Shown here: one piece after another, positions 44,346 to 55,887 of the stretch
How the letters are laid out: every line of letters begins with the position of its first letter
How positions within the stretch are numbered: the first letter of the stretch is position 1
Assembly (NCBI GenBank): GCA_026545225.1
Contig: CM048848.1
Span: forward strand, 23,228,806 to 23,292,805
Source of the DNA: Cornus controversa
Taxonomy: Eukaryota > Streptophyta > Magnoliopsida > Cornales > Cornaceae
Direction: 5' to 3'
Length of the DNA stretch: 64,000 nt
The notes under the pieces: model-generated
Told to the model about the DNA's origin: nothing
The model's database searches: none
The model's input: only the letters and a program-made list of their open reading frames with translations
Translations under genes and position numbers: made by a program

Positions 44346-45352
44346 TGTTAACACCCAATCATGGCTACCATGTTGGCCTAACATGGAAGGTAAGTTTGAT
44401 GACAAGTGGCTGATAAAAAATGAGGTATAAGCTGGCCGATTATAGTTGGTCGATTATGACTGGTCGATTATAACTGGCCGATTGAGACTAATTGATTGTG
44501 ATTGGCTGATTGTGCATGTTGGTTGAGTGACACTGGCTGATGACTGAACTATAATGTGGGTGATAAGTTATTATAATTTAGGGAGTGGGAATCTAGATAG
44601 CTTGGCCTCGTTTTTGAATTTTGGATTTCAAATGAAAATATAAAAGACACATGACACCACATGGACTCAATCAGTCAGGGATATGACTGATTTTAATTTA
44701 AATAGTTATTTTCTAGCCTGATTCTAGGAGTTAGTTGTTAGATAAGATACACTTGGCAATTTCTGGAGCTCTTAGAGACCAATTCAAAGGAAGATTTAAA
44801 GCTAATTTGTAGAGAGTTTTAGCTGATCTGTTGCAGATTTCTTGTTAATTTTGTTTTCTAGCTAATGTTGTTACAAATTTCCTTACTGATGTTGTTGCAG
44901 ATTTTAAATGCACGATTTTAGGAGATATCTGTCATTCTAAACCTATAAATAATTCACTTATATGACCATGCAAAGGGTCCTGATCCTCAACAACAAGTCA
45001 ATTTACATTTATCTTTCCTTTTCAATGCAATTTACTTTTCAACTAACTATTCTTGCATAGAAACTTCTTTTCTCATCCCATATTCCAACTGCTCTTCTTA
45101 TCCCATATTTTATTTCTCATTCCAAAATCTGAATTTCTTTCAGACTTTGTTTTCTTTTCTCATCTCATATTCTATTTCTTTTAATCACAATTCTTGAAAG
45201 TCCTCTTAATTGAGACAAAAAGAACCTTACAGAGGAGTTGTCAATATTCTCTCACCTCTAGTAGTCACATGGTCAATCAAATTTTCCAAATGAGATAATT
45301 GTGTTTGACTAATTTCCATTCCCTTTAGCCAATTACATGGCTTTGGCACGCC
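44346..45352 (+). mobile_element. Orphan LTR related to the 4322 element, with PBS
   Basis: It starts TGTTAACACCCAATCATGG (compare TGTTGACACCC at 6789) and ends CCAATTACA at 45337, followed by TGGCTTTGGCACGCCCG, like the PBS TTTGGCATGCCCGG at 5343. Near 44430-44520 it has five copies of a 15-16-bp word GGCCGATTATAGTT / GGTCGATTATGACT. The plus-strand TATAAATA near 44943 is a likely promoter. No matching 3' LTR was found; the interior is lost. Confidence 0.6.
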
Positions 45353-46689
45353 CGTAATCAATCTAGCTACATTGGTTAACTAAGTTAATTTAGTAGGCGA
45401 ACAATTACACCACTTCTGCCAAACCAAGCCAAGACCTATCATCGCCCACCCTTGGCCAACCAAAACCAGAACCAACAATAGACCCAAGACACCCACAATC
45501 GGCTTCGCTAAAACCCCAAAGAATAAAGTGAATCACTTTCACCAAAAAACCCCAATATTGCCGATTACCGGTGCTAACAAACCCCTATCAAACTTCCCTA
45601 ACCAACCACCATCAGCCACCTTGAGCACCACCACAAACCACCATCCACAACCACCAAACCCAATTGCATGACAGACACATCCGAAAACCCAAACTCCACC
45701 GCAACAACAAATCCAAACCCAGTCGACCCACTAGGAAACCTAATTTAGTCACAACCGAACACAACCACGGGCGGATCTAACAAGGCCCTAGTGGGTGCTA
45801 ATGTACCCACTTAATTTTAAAAAAAAAATTATACATATAGTAAATATAATTTTTTTAGGGGATTAGAACTACAAGGACCTATTAAGGCCCGAGTGATGTA
45901 CCCACTTAGTTTTATAAAAAATAAATTATACATATTCGTACCCATTTAGTTTTATGAAAAACAAATTATATATATTCGTACCCACTTGTTCAAATTCATG
46001 GCTATGCCCCTAAAAACAACCCTGTCATTTGACCACCAAATAACCACCATCATCGAAATCCCAATGAAAACATCCCTCAGCTTTCGTCGCCAAAACCCTC
46101 ATCCCTGTTAACTTCGTCGTCATCACCATTGTAGACCTGGCTATGGATCTGCATTGTCAACAAACAAGGCCACTATTGTCTTTATGTTAAAGCAAAATAA
46201 CACTTCACATAGCCTTCATACACCACAGCAGCACCTCACTATCAGTTGCAACTCTTCCTATTATCGTCGCCGCTCAGCGTTGTTGTTGTCATTCTCATGT
46301 CGGAGTGTCGCTATCTTCAAACCGAGAGCTTCGGTTGCACTCTCTCTCTCTCTCTCTCTCTTTACGCCATCAATTTAGGAAGAAACTATGGGTCAAATTT
46401 ATTTTAAACCCTGACCCACACTCAGTTACATCCCTAAAAAATGAACCAAGAACTCTCCCTCTGCAACAATCCATTTTTATTTCTTGGATCTCCACCATTC
46501 AACAACATCCGGGCTTTCTAGGACCAATCTTTGACTCTAATACATTTTGTTATGAAAACAATTCCCTTTCCATTCGACATTGTGAACGTAGCACACATAT
46601 GGAAATGGAGATCCGAACAACACACAACAAACAATTAACATAAAACAACACCAAAAAAGACACAAAATTTTTCATGGTTTGTCCAAACA
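45353..46689. other. C-rich, low-complexity and repeat-derived sequence without a gene
   Basis: 45400-45780 is rich in ACCA/CCAAC words with no lasting frame. 45800-45990 has three diverged copies of CGTACCCACTTAGTTTTAT plus AAAAAATAAATTATACATAT. 46330-46360 is (CT)n. None gives a supported protein. Confidence 0.45.
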
Positions 46690-46966
46690 CAATCTACTAT
46701 ACCCACATGGTGCACTCTGTACCCTCTCTCTATCTCACTACATATCTCTCTTCTCTACACTCTCTCTCACTTTTCACTTTGTACACCACCTATATTTATA
46801 GCCCATTTGCTAACTTTCCACCAATACACAAGCACATAGGGTACCAATCAACATTAGAAAAACTCACTGCCCTCCTCCAAGGCCCAATTACTTTTGGAAC
46901 CAAAGCCCATACACATAGACACCATATCACACTATACACTTATGACTTGTGGGTGGACCAAGCCCG
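46690..46966 (+). repeat. Host repeat X, copy 2 (target of Athila-A)
   Basis: It parallels 41650-41913 from CCACATGGTGCACTCTGTACC to GGGTGGACCAAGCCCGACACA. The Athila-A element is inserted at its end, within a few bases of where the solo LTR entered copy 1. Confidence 0.75.
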
Positions 46967-46971
46967 ACACA

Positions 46972-48360
46972 TGGTGTGGCTAAACTTGATTGCAATTGTA
47001 AGCTTAATTTTTGCCATTTTTCAAAATATAATTTAACCACTCGCAAGAGCACGAATCTTTGTAGATACGGTTCTATATAGAGGGTATCGATCCCACGAGG
47101 ACTAGTTGATAATTGTCTTGAAGAAAGATTAATTCCACTTTAATTCTAAAAACAAGGTTTTGGTTTTTGTTTTAAAACTATTGTATGAAATGTAAAAATA
47201 CTAAATTTAAAGACTTATAAGTTGGGAGAGAGAACTAGGGCTGGTTTCCACCACTACCCATTCACATGTCCACCAATGTAGCAAACTTGGGATTTATAAG
47301 ATTAAATGTCTAACAATGTCATTAGGCTTGTGACCTCAACAACATATCAAAAGATCAATGTGTGTGCAAACCTATCATAATCCATCTTCAACAAGCATAG
47401 TTCTTCAACCTAACTAACTACCTTACTCTTTAAGTGAACCTAAATGCATCCAAACTACCTCATCTTGGCATGGTTTATACAAGCAAGAACAACACACTCC
47501 ATTTAAACACCATTGCTTAGCCATCACTTGCACTTTTTGTGGAAGATGCAAGTGTTGTGCATTCATAAGATGGATTCTACTCTAAGACAAGAATAAAAAC
47601 AACATCATATGAATATATATAAGAAATGTATAAGTGTACATTATCACTAGACAAAGTAATCAACATTTAAATACAAATCCCAAATTATGCTACAAAAATG
47701 AACAAGTTTGCATGGCTAGGGGTTTCACCCACACCCTAGTAGAGAAGTTAGTTGATCATGGCAGCCTTGCACTCTTCCATTGATGGAGAAATTGAAGCTT
47801 CAAGGTCTGGTTCAGCTCCCTCTTCTCCTCTCCCGAATCTCTCTAGTGTATGGTATATGTTATAGGTGCAAATGGCTCCTTTTGTTCATTTGTGGCTACC
47901 TTTTCATCCTTGGGGCCCACCATATATATATATATATATATATCAATATATATACCAACTAAGTCAATAATATCTCCATGTGTCTTGTTCAAGTCAGAAA
48001 ATCCATCCAAGTCGTGCAAAAAGGTGAATTTTGTTACAAGTGGGAAGGGCAGGTGAGCAAGTGGGCAAGTGGGTCTGCAGAATCTCGATTGATCGAGATT
48101 TTTGATTAATCGAAATGCATGCTCGATCAATCGAGATCTCGATTGATCGAGATCAACATCTCGATTGATCGAGATGCCTTAGCTTCATTTCTGAATTCTG
48201 CTCTTCAACTGCAAATGGCCTCAAACATTGCTCCTTTTGGTACAACACCTACAATACATAGAAAATACAAAAATACCATAAATGTATCTCGGTAAACGTA
48301 ATAATGGGACTAACATATGCAATAAAGAGGGTTCAAATGCATAGTATTGAACACTTATCA
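46972..48360 (-). mobile_element. 3' LTR of Athila-A
   Basis: 1,389 bp, plus-strand start TGGTGTGGCTAAAC, end GAACACTTATCA. It includes the conserved ATCGATCCCACGAGGACTAG block, a (TA)n run (47925-47942) and the palindrome array (48081-48176). It is followed on its inner side by CACCCCCAAAC, the PPT in minus orientation (48361-48371). Confidence 0.9.
48081..48176. repeat. Palindrome array in the Athila-A 3' LTR
   Basis: Repeated AATCTCGATTGATCGAGATT-type palindromes, four to five units, with ATTAAT or GATC centres. Same relative position as in the solo and 5' LTRs. Confidence 0.85.
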
Positions 48361-50148
48361 CACCCCCAAACTTACACATTGCTAGTCCCTTAGCAATGCA
48401 ATATTACAAAAATGAAGTTAACTATCTTATACAAAAATTGAATCATGCTCAGTCATCAACTAGATAAAGGATGATCATCCGTTTATGTCACACTTGACAA
48501 ATGCAACAAGTATTACAGAACTATGTGGTCATTAGCAAAAATGGACCTTCACAAACTACAATTAGATGATAGTCCCCACATAATGGCCAGTCCGAACAAA
48601 AATACCGATTCCAACCCCAAAATTCTCTTTGAAAAGTGAACATGCATTCTAAAGCGTGGCTTTGTCATATTTGGAGAAAAATAAGAACAAATCTATTTTT
48701 AAAAGAAAAACTAATTGAACACGCTCGACACCGTTGTTCATTACCGCAAAACATACATGAATGCTCATGTGCGGATGACCGTGCAATGCTTAGCCCTTTT
48801 TGCTTTCTTGCAAGCCCATGTAACGACATTGGGCCAATGACTCCCAAACCAATTGGTTTTAGGGCATTAGGTGAAGAAACACCCCTCGGACTTAATAACC
48901 GAGCTTACAAGGCGATGAGCTTAAACAAGCCACCCGCTTATTATTGCTCAACCTTGCACACTTATACGCGAATACTCCATGCTTAATGAGGCATAGAGAT
49001 CTGATTTATTGAGTGAGAAGGCTTATTGCATATTATTAATTTTTTTTTTTACAACAACCGGAAGAACTCATTCTTTAAGTCGTTCAAATCAAACAAAAAT
49101 TTACAAAATTCTCCCTCAGACTTATACCCCACAATTTAAAATGCATGTGTGCGAATTTGTGCGGTTAAGGACAAATTTAGGGCAAAAATCGTATGTATCC
49201 ATATTTGAACAAAAATGTGGACCGTTCTAACCTCTTACATAGCTTGCAAAAGTACGAGTATTTACAATGTTAAAGCTCTTAACTACCTGCTGCATTTACC
49301 TCGAACATTTATTCGAATGATCTCCCCTTCAAAAGCAAGACATCATAGCAAGCATGCAAAAATATCAAAAGAAAAAACTGCTCTACAATGACAATCATTA
49401 TAAAAATTGAACATTTGCAGGCATATGTAAGTGGTATAGCATACTGCACCCCCAAACTTAGACGCAACATTGTCCTCAATGCTTGGACAAGAAAAACAAG
49501 GAAAGAAATTACCGGGATTGCAGAACTCGACAAAAATGGTATTCTAACACGGCCGGTCATCTTGTAAATGAGAAAAACCTATACGGAACACCAACTGTAT
49601 ACCATGAGCATTAAATGGAACAAAAAGTACATGAAAAGAACATGATAAAAGAATTATGTACAAGTTGACAATGCCGAGATCACTGCACATCTAAGGCTCT
49701 GAACTGGTGTTTCCCACTAGACTAAGAGGTCTATGCGATAAGATATTGACTATCCAGGCATGCTAACGTATAGCATGCAAAGGGGCTGCCTTTCTTTATC
49801 AACGCCATACTGCGTTGAAGCAATCTCAATAGTATTGGGAATTTAAACCAGGCGGTAATAAACGAAAATCATCAACTGAATCACATATAACAATTAGGCA
49901 AGTGGTACTACATACATAGTCAAAGTAGAGAGAGTAGAGATATTGGCAGAAAGTAAAATTAGAGACAGTAAATAGAACACATGCTATAAAAGGAAGGACA
50001 ACTGTATTCCATATATGTGAAAATGAGTTTCAGTACAAAGGGTCATGCAGTTGGAATACACAAAAACTAACATGGCCAACATAGCCTATCAAAAACAAAG
50101 AAAGAAAAACAACAGAAAGTAAAACAAAAAATACAAAAAAAAATAAAG
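48361..50148 (-). other. Athila-A 3' untranslated region
   Basis: About 1.8 kb without a supported ORF. It begins with the PPT (GTTTGGGGGTG on the minus strand) and has a second CACCCCCAAACTTAGACGC at 49446, shared with Athila-B. Short open frames here (e.g. 48636-48986 plus) match nothing I know. Confidence 0.6.
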
Positions 50149-51374
50149 CTACTCTAGGGCGGGTGGTGGTGGAGGTGGCTCGGTGGGTGGAGTAGAGGTG
50201 GAGGTGGAAGCTCGGCTAGCAAATAGGAACTGCAGGTCCTGCCGAAAAACCCAGAACTCATCTAAAATCACCCTCTGACCCTACGCTAGAGATGTAATGT
50301 TCGTCCTCATAGCCTCTAGCTGACTCTGCATCACCTGGACATGCTCCTCAAAACCCTACTAGAGACACTTAACGTCAGTTGCCAGACAGGAATAGTCCGT
50401 TTCCAGAATCTCATGCTGCTCGACAGCGATATCAATCTCTCCCTCCTCCAACTCCTCATCAGAAGCCTCACCCTCTGCGGCCGCATCCTTATCCATCTCC
50501 ACTGGAGCATCTATGTCCACGTCCTCTGGTGGATCGCCCTGGTGGTCCTGTCACTCCAAGTACCTCCTCACCGCACCCACTGAGTATGCGTGAAGCGGGG
50601 TGGTAGTGCCAACTGGATGTCAGTGTCACTGACCGAAATATTGGCACGGCTGAGGAAAGCGGCGACTAGGAAAGGGAATGGAAGCCACCAACTCGACGTC
50701 TGTCTCATCTTCTTATTAACGAGCCCGTCCTAGACTTTGTACATCTGCCCCCAGATCAGCGACGGGACAGAAAACCATGTGCCTGTGTGGAAAGCATACA
50801 GGCAATGGAGAAGGTTGCCCCGGCGCTTTGCCACATGCTGTAAAGGACACGTGTTCTTGATGAGAATGGTGTCCAAAAGCCATAACACGCTGGGGCACAT
50901 CGATTTGGATGTGCAGTTGTGGCTGGGAGTGTTAAACACCCCGCCACATATGTCCATAACGATGGAGAAGAGGGTCATGTCAGCCGAAAACTCAGGCCTG
51001 TAGAACGGTTGACTATCCTAGTCAACCATGTCCGGAGGCTATTGGAGTGGAATGCCAATCATCTGTGCTATTCGACTCGGCGTAATGGTAATCGTCGAGC
51101 CACCTACAACAGTCTCTAAGGTGTCGGGCTCGGTGCAGGAATAAGTCATGCGCTCGTAGAAGACCTGCACCAAGCGCTTGTGTGCCACATCGGTGGGTGG
51201 CACACATAGCCAGTCAAGCCGGTGCCACCGGAGCTCTGCTACTAGCCACGAGCAATCGGAACGCATCTCAAACTCCCTCAACTCAAATCGGTGCTCCGGG
51301 TGGAACTTTCGAGTCTTGAAGGCTCACCCGGGCACATCTCGAGCAACACCGGTGGCTTTCTTCACTCGCGCCAT
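50149..51374 (-). pseudogene. Env-like ORF downstream of Athila-A pol
   Basis: An ATG at 51374-51372 opens MARVKKATGVARDVPG. The frame continues, with TGA/TAG interruptions, through FELREFEMRSDCSWLV, LVQVFYERMTYSC, ITITPSRIAQMIGIP, FSADMTLFSIVMDIC and FHTGTWFSVPSLIWGQ, to a proline-rich end STPPTEPPPPPALE and a TAG at 50151-50149. Its place after pol and the FY..M...V.G....I....I...IGIP pattern match the plant-transposon-associated proteins carried by Athila-like elements. The function of that family is unknown; no signal peptide or transmembrane helix is evident, so env-like is only a positional name. A coiled-coil-like stretch precedes the C-terminus. Confidence 0.65.
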
Positions 51375-52416
51375 AATCCAAAAAAGTCTGCACTTATTCC
51401 AAAATAAAGTAAATAAAAATAAAGTAAAATGAATAGTAAAATAAAAATAAAAATTACAAAGAAATTCTAGTCCATGGTGCCGACACATGCACTCCAAAAC
51501 AAGCTCAAATCAACTTTCTTAGGCCTATGAGGAATCAACAACATGCAACCCGTGTGACATGACCCGCACGAATACATCTCTCATCTCGCTCTCAACGAAG
51601 CGGCGTAAGTGGGTGCAACCGAAATAAAAATAATGCAAAATCCCAATCGTACACGCACTCCTACCCAACATCATCTATCTATGCTTATTAAGCCAGTAAA
51701 CTAACAAAAATAGAGGCAAAGCAAACAAAATAAAACCATGCATCACTTACCTCAAGGCGAAGATGATGAACGGCGCAAGAAAATGGTACCCTAACACGCA
51801 GCTGCAAGAGACAACTCGCACGAATAGGGTAGAAGGCTCGGACAACGGCGAACGATGGCGGAGGGCTGGGAATGATCGAAAAAGGATGGACGGTGATCAG
51901 GGATTGCTTTGGAACTCTTGGACGTGAGAAAGAAGTCGAATGGTCGCGAGAAGAGATGGAAAATTGAGAGGGAGCCCGACGGTTCGAATATATAAGTGAC
52001 TCATGTGCAGGCAGCGTGGTGATCTTGATTAATCGAGATGCACATCTCGATTGATCAAAAATGGGATCTCGATTGATCGAGATTTTGATTAATCGAGTAC
52101 CTATCGAAGTGCCATCGAGAACAACCACCTCTCGGTACTTTGCTCTTTGCAAAATGTTCCAAAAATCTCTACATTATTTCGATCAATCGAAACCAAAATC
52201 TCAATTAATCGAGATCTCGATTGATCGAGATCCTTGGTTCAATCAATCGAGATTCTGAAAAATAGCCTTATTGATCAGCATGATCTAGAACCTCATGGAC
52301 TTGAACTTATGGGACTTAGACACAAAATTACTTTGAATTAAAGGGACATCATGGAAGCATGATAGCTACCATGGCCGCGCCACATTATACGTCTATGGCA
52401 TGACGTTGTAATCGGT
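51375..52416 (-). other. Athila-A spacer between pol and env-like ORF
   Basis: About 1 kb with no convincing coding sequence; a 154-codon minus frame (52152-51688) is Ser/Arg/Phe-rich and probably composition. The palindrome array sits at 52021-52256. Confidence 0.5.
52021..52256. repeat. Palindrome array in the pol/env-like spacer
   Basis: Two clusters (52021-52100 and 52178-52256) of the same GATCTCGATTGATCGAGATC / TTTCGATCAATCGAAA words as in the LTR, separated by about 80 bp. So the array occurs three times per element: twice in the LTRs and once inside. Confidence 0.85.
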
Positions 52417-53700
52417 TCACGAGTCAAAATAAATGGGATCCGTCAAATTGACGACATCCACATACTCCATGGTAACTTGGTCATCCACACACGATTTTAA
52501 GCGCTGCCTGTTTACTTTGAACAACGTTCTATCTTTCAACTCCTTTAATTCCACCGCTCCATGGGGAGCAATGAAATTAACCAAATATAGACCATCCCAA
52601 TGGGAGCAAAGTTTTTCGGGAAACAAACGGAGGCGTTAGTTATACAACCATACTTTCTGGCCCAGAGAAATGTTTTGACTCGAATATTGTGATCATGAAA
52701 GGCTTTAGACTTTGCCTTATAGATTTTAGCGTTCTCATACGCATCATGTCGCAATTCTTCTAATTCATTCAATTGAAGCTTTCGATTAGAGCAGCCATTT
52801 GCATATCAAAATTGAATGTTTTGGTGGCCCACATAGCTTTGTGCTCCAATTCAATCAGAAGATGGCATGCTTTACCATAAACTAACCGATAAGGTGACAT
52901 TCCAATGGAGTATTATAAGTAGTTTGGTAAGCCCATAGTGCATCATTTAGCCACAAGGACCAATTTTTCCGATCGGGCCAAACTATTTTCTCAAGGATGT
53001 TCTTTATCTCCCTATTGGATACTTCCACTTGTCCACTAGTTTGAGGATGGTATGGGGTGGCTACTTTGTGTGTGATAGAGTATTTGGTAAGGAAGGTTCG
53101 AAGGAATCGGTTATAGAAATATTTACCTCCGTCACTGATGAGGGCCCGAGGCGTACCAAAACGACTAAAGATATTAGCTTGAAGGAACTTAACCACGATG
53201 GAGTGGTCATTGGTTTTGGTAGCAATGACCTCTATCCATTTAGAAATGTAGTCCATCGCCATAAGTATGTATTTATGACCAGTAGATGGTGGAAAAGGTC
53301 CCATGAAGTCAATGCCCCAAACATCAAATATCTCAACAATAAGAATAGGGTTGAGAGGCATCATGTCCTTCCGAGACATCGCGCCAAGGCACTGACATCG
53401 CTCACACGAGCGGTAAAATGAGTATGCATCCCGATGAAGTGTTGGCCAGAAAAATCCGCATTAAAGAATCTTTGCTGTGGTTTTCTTAGCACTAAAGTGT
53501 CCCCCACAAGCAAGTGTATGACAGAATTTTAGAATGCTTTGGAATTCACTGTTGGGTACACACTTTTGGATTATTTGATCGGGGCAATATTTGAACAATT
53601 GAGGATCGTCCCAATAATATGATCGTGATTGGGAGAAAAACTGATCCTTCTCTTGTTTGGTCCAAGAAGATGGTATTTTATCGGTTGCCAAGTAGTTGAC
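52417..53700 (-). pseudogene. Athila-A integrase
   Basis: N-terminal zinc-binding region (53691-53461): CHTLACGGHFSAKKTTAKIL, then an in-frame stop in place of Gln and SCERCQ. Core (53379-52882): [18 protein letters not shown] and [10 protein letters not shown] supply the D,D-35-E acids, with [10 protein letters not shown] between. C-terminal part (52772-52417): YKAKSKAFHDHNI, FPEKLCSHWDG, VNFIAPHGAVELKEL, ending IYFDS. At least two frame breaks. All three catalytic acids are preserved. In an active element this would join cDNA to chromosomal DNA. Confidence 0.9.
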
Positions 53701-53959
53701 AATGTCCGCATACCAAGGGATACTCTCTTGAGAGATTACAAAAAGTTATTCATCCGAGAAGGATTCACAAACTAGAATGGAGTCATTGAGGGATTCAACA
53801 AGAATTCTAGAGAGGTGGTCAGCCACTACATTTTCGATTCCCTTCTTGTCTCTAATATCAAAATTAAACTCTTGCAACAAGAGTATCCATCGGATCCATC
53901 AGACTTAGTGTTCTTTTTGGCCAAAAGATGCCAGAGGGCAGCATGGTCCGAATAGACAA

Positions 53960-54524
53960 TGACCTTGGAACCTAATAGATAAGCTCAAAATTTGTCCAAG
54001 GCAAATACTACGACAAGCAACTCCTTTTCCTTTGTGCTATAATTGATTTGAGCCTTGAAAAGGGTTTTACTTGCATAGTAGATAACATGTGGTAATTTGT
54101 CTACCCGTTGCCCTAATACCGCACCCATAGCATAATCGGATGCATCACACATGATCTCAAATGGGAGAGCCCAATTTGGAGGGATGAGAATTGGAGCGGT
54201 TGTAAGCATGGTGCAAAGCTTTTCAAAAGCCTTAAGGCATGTTTCATCAAAGGTAAAACCAAACTCTTTTTCAAGAAGGCAACACAAAGGCTGAGAGATC
54301 TTGCTAAAGTCTTTGATGAAACGGCGATAAAAGCCCGCATACCCAAGGAATGAACGAATCTCTCTCACTGTTGATGGTGGAGGAAGTTTAAAAATAAGTT
54401 TAACCTTGGCTTTGTCCACCTCAATTCCTCTCTTAGACACAACGTGCCCTATGACAATGCCCTCTTGAACCATAAAATGGCTCTTTTCCAACTAAGGATT
54501 AGATTGGTTTCTTGACATCGTGTG
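53960..54524 (-). pseudogene. Athila-A RT thumb and RNase H
   Basis: HFMVQEGIVIGHVVSKRGIE, then REIRSFLGYAGFYRRFIKDF, FEIMCDASDYAMGAVLGQ and INYSTKEKELLVVVFALDKF. This is an intact 168-codon frame from the RT thumb into RNase H with its first catalytic Asp (CDASD). The remainder of RNase H down to about 53800 is frameshifted. Confidence 0.9.
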
Positions 54525-55230
54525 AGAAATTTTCCACCATATCTAAAAAGATAGACATCATACACCATTGAAAACTCATCGGTGCATTGCACAACCCAAA
54601 GGGCATGCGTCTATAAGCGAATGTGCCGAAAGGACATGTAAAGGTGGTTTTCTCTTGGTCTCTCAGGTCTATAGCAACCTGATTGTAGCCGAAATATCCA
54701 TCTAAGAAGTAATAAAAACTTTGACCAGCTAATCTCTCTAAGATTTGATCAATAAATGGAAGAGGGAAGTGATCTTTTTGAGTTACTGAATTTCATTTCT
54801 GATAATCTATGCAAACTCTCCATCTCGTGGTGGTGCGTTGGGGAACTAATTCACCCTTATCATTTGGTTGCACCATAATACCAGACTTCTTAGGAACCAC
54901 TTGAGTGGGACTAACCCACTTACTATCTGAGATGGGGTAAATGATTCCCGCATCTAGTAACTTCACCACCTCCTTCATTACAACGTCTTTCATATTTGGA
55001 TTTAATCGATGTTGTGCCTCTCTTGAGGTCTTTGCATCTTCTTTCAAGTGTATGTTGTGCATACAAATAGAAGGATCTATTCCCTTAAGATCTGCCACAC
55101 TCCATCCTATTGCTTCCTTGTGCTCTTTTAGCACTTTTAGAAGTTCCATCTCTTGATCATAGGTGAGATTGGAAGCAATAATGACTGGAAGGGTTTCATT
55201 AGTGCCCAAGAAAACATAATTGAGTGTAGC
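54525..55230 (-). pseudogene. Athila-A reverse transcriptase, catalytic motif deleted
   Basis: The intact N-part (55209-54793) reads EHKEAIGWSVADLKGIDPSI, LLDAGIIYPISDSKWVSP and VCIDYQK. After a stop, DHFPLPFIDQILERLAGQSF, MPFGLCNAP and MMSIFLDMVENF follow down to about 54525. Relatives then have an F/Y-M-D-D block of about 30-35 residues before the RCEETNL segment. Here ENF passes directly into RCQETNLIL, so the F/YxDD catalytic site is gone. Polymerase activity is impossible from this copy. Confidence 0.88.
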
Positions 55231-55245
55231 CAGTAAAGGCTTGAG

Positions 55246-55886
55246 TTATGGTGGGGAAATTAGAGAAGGAGTTTGGGAAGTATTGTACAAAGGAGGCAAA
55301 GGTTCTCTCGGAACTCTCCATTTAGGCAAATCCATGACGGTCGTGACATCGAGCATTGAATTAACTTCACAAATGGATTGCTCAATGTCATAATCATCAT
55401 AGTTGAAATGACTTGGGCATGCCTCTAGAGGATCCTTAGAAAGAATGGAAGGAAGCACTTCTTGAACGAGATTTTCCACTACATCAACACAAAAGCATTC
55501 ACTTTCGTCGTCGAATGTGTGGTGAGAAGCATTAAAGATGTTCAAGTGGACTTTCATATTCCCGAAAGAGATGTCCATTACTCCGGTACGGCAATTAATG
55601 CAAGTGTTTGCTATGGCCAAAAATAGATGACCTAGAATGATAGGAATATGTCTATTTGGATTTTGAACTGGTTCCGTGTCAAGAAATATAAAGTCCACCA
55701 AAAAGTAAAATTTGTCCACTTGAATTATTACATCCTCAATGATGCCACGTGGTTGCTTCACCGAGCGGTCGGCAAGTTGCAACACAATGGTGGTGGGCTT
55801 AAGTTCCCCCAAACCTAATTGTTGGTAAACTAAGAATGGAAGCAAATTGACACTAGCCCCTAAATCAAGAAGTGCCTTTTCAAAAG
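55246..55886 (-). pseudogene. Athila-A aspartic protease
   Basis: The catalytic D-L-G-A-S (in KALLDLGASVNLLP) lies at about 55876-55860, then LVYQQLGLGELKPT, LQLADRSVKQPRGIIEDV and ILGHLFLAIANTCINCRTG, the complete retropepsin fold order. A single TAA at about 55886 separates it from the gag frame. Otherwise the frame is open for about 210 codons. Confidence 0.88.
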
Positions 55887-55887
55887 C

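Noticed and set aside
45353-46689. Possible host gene in the C-rich stretch
   Set aside because: No frame stays open, no splice-consistent exons were found and no family motif can be read.
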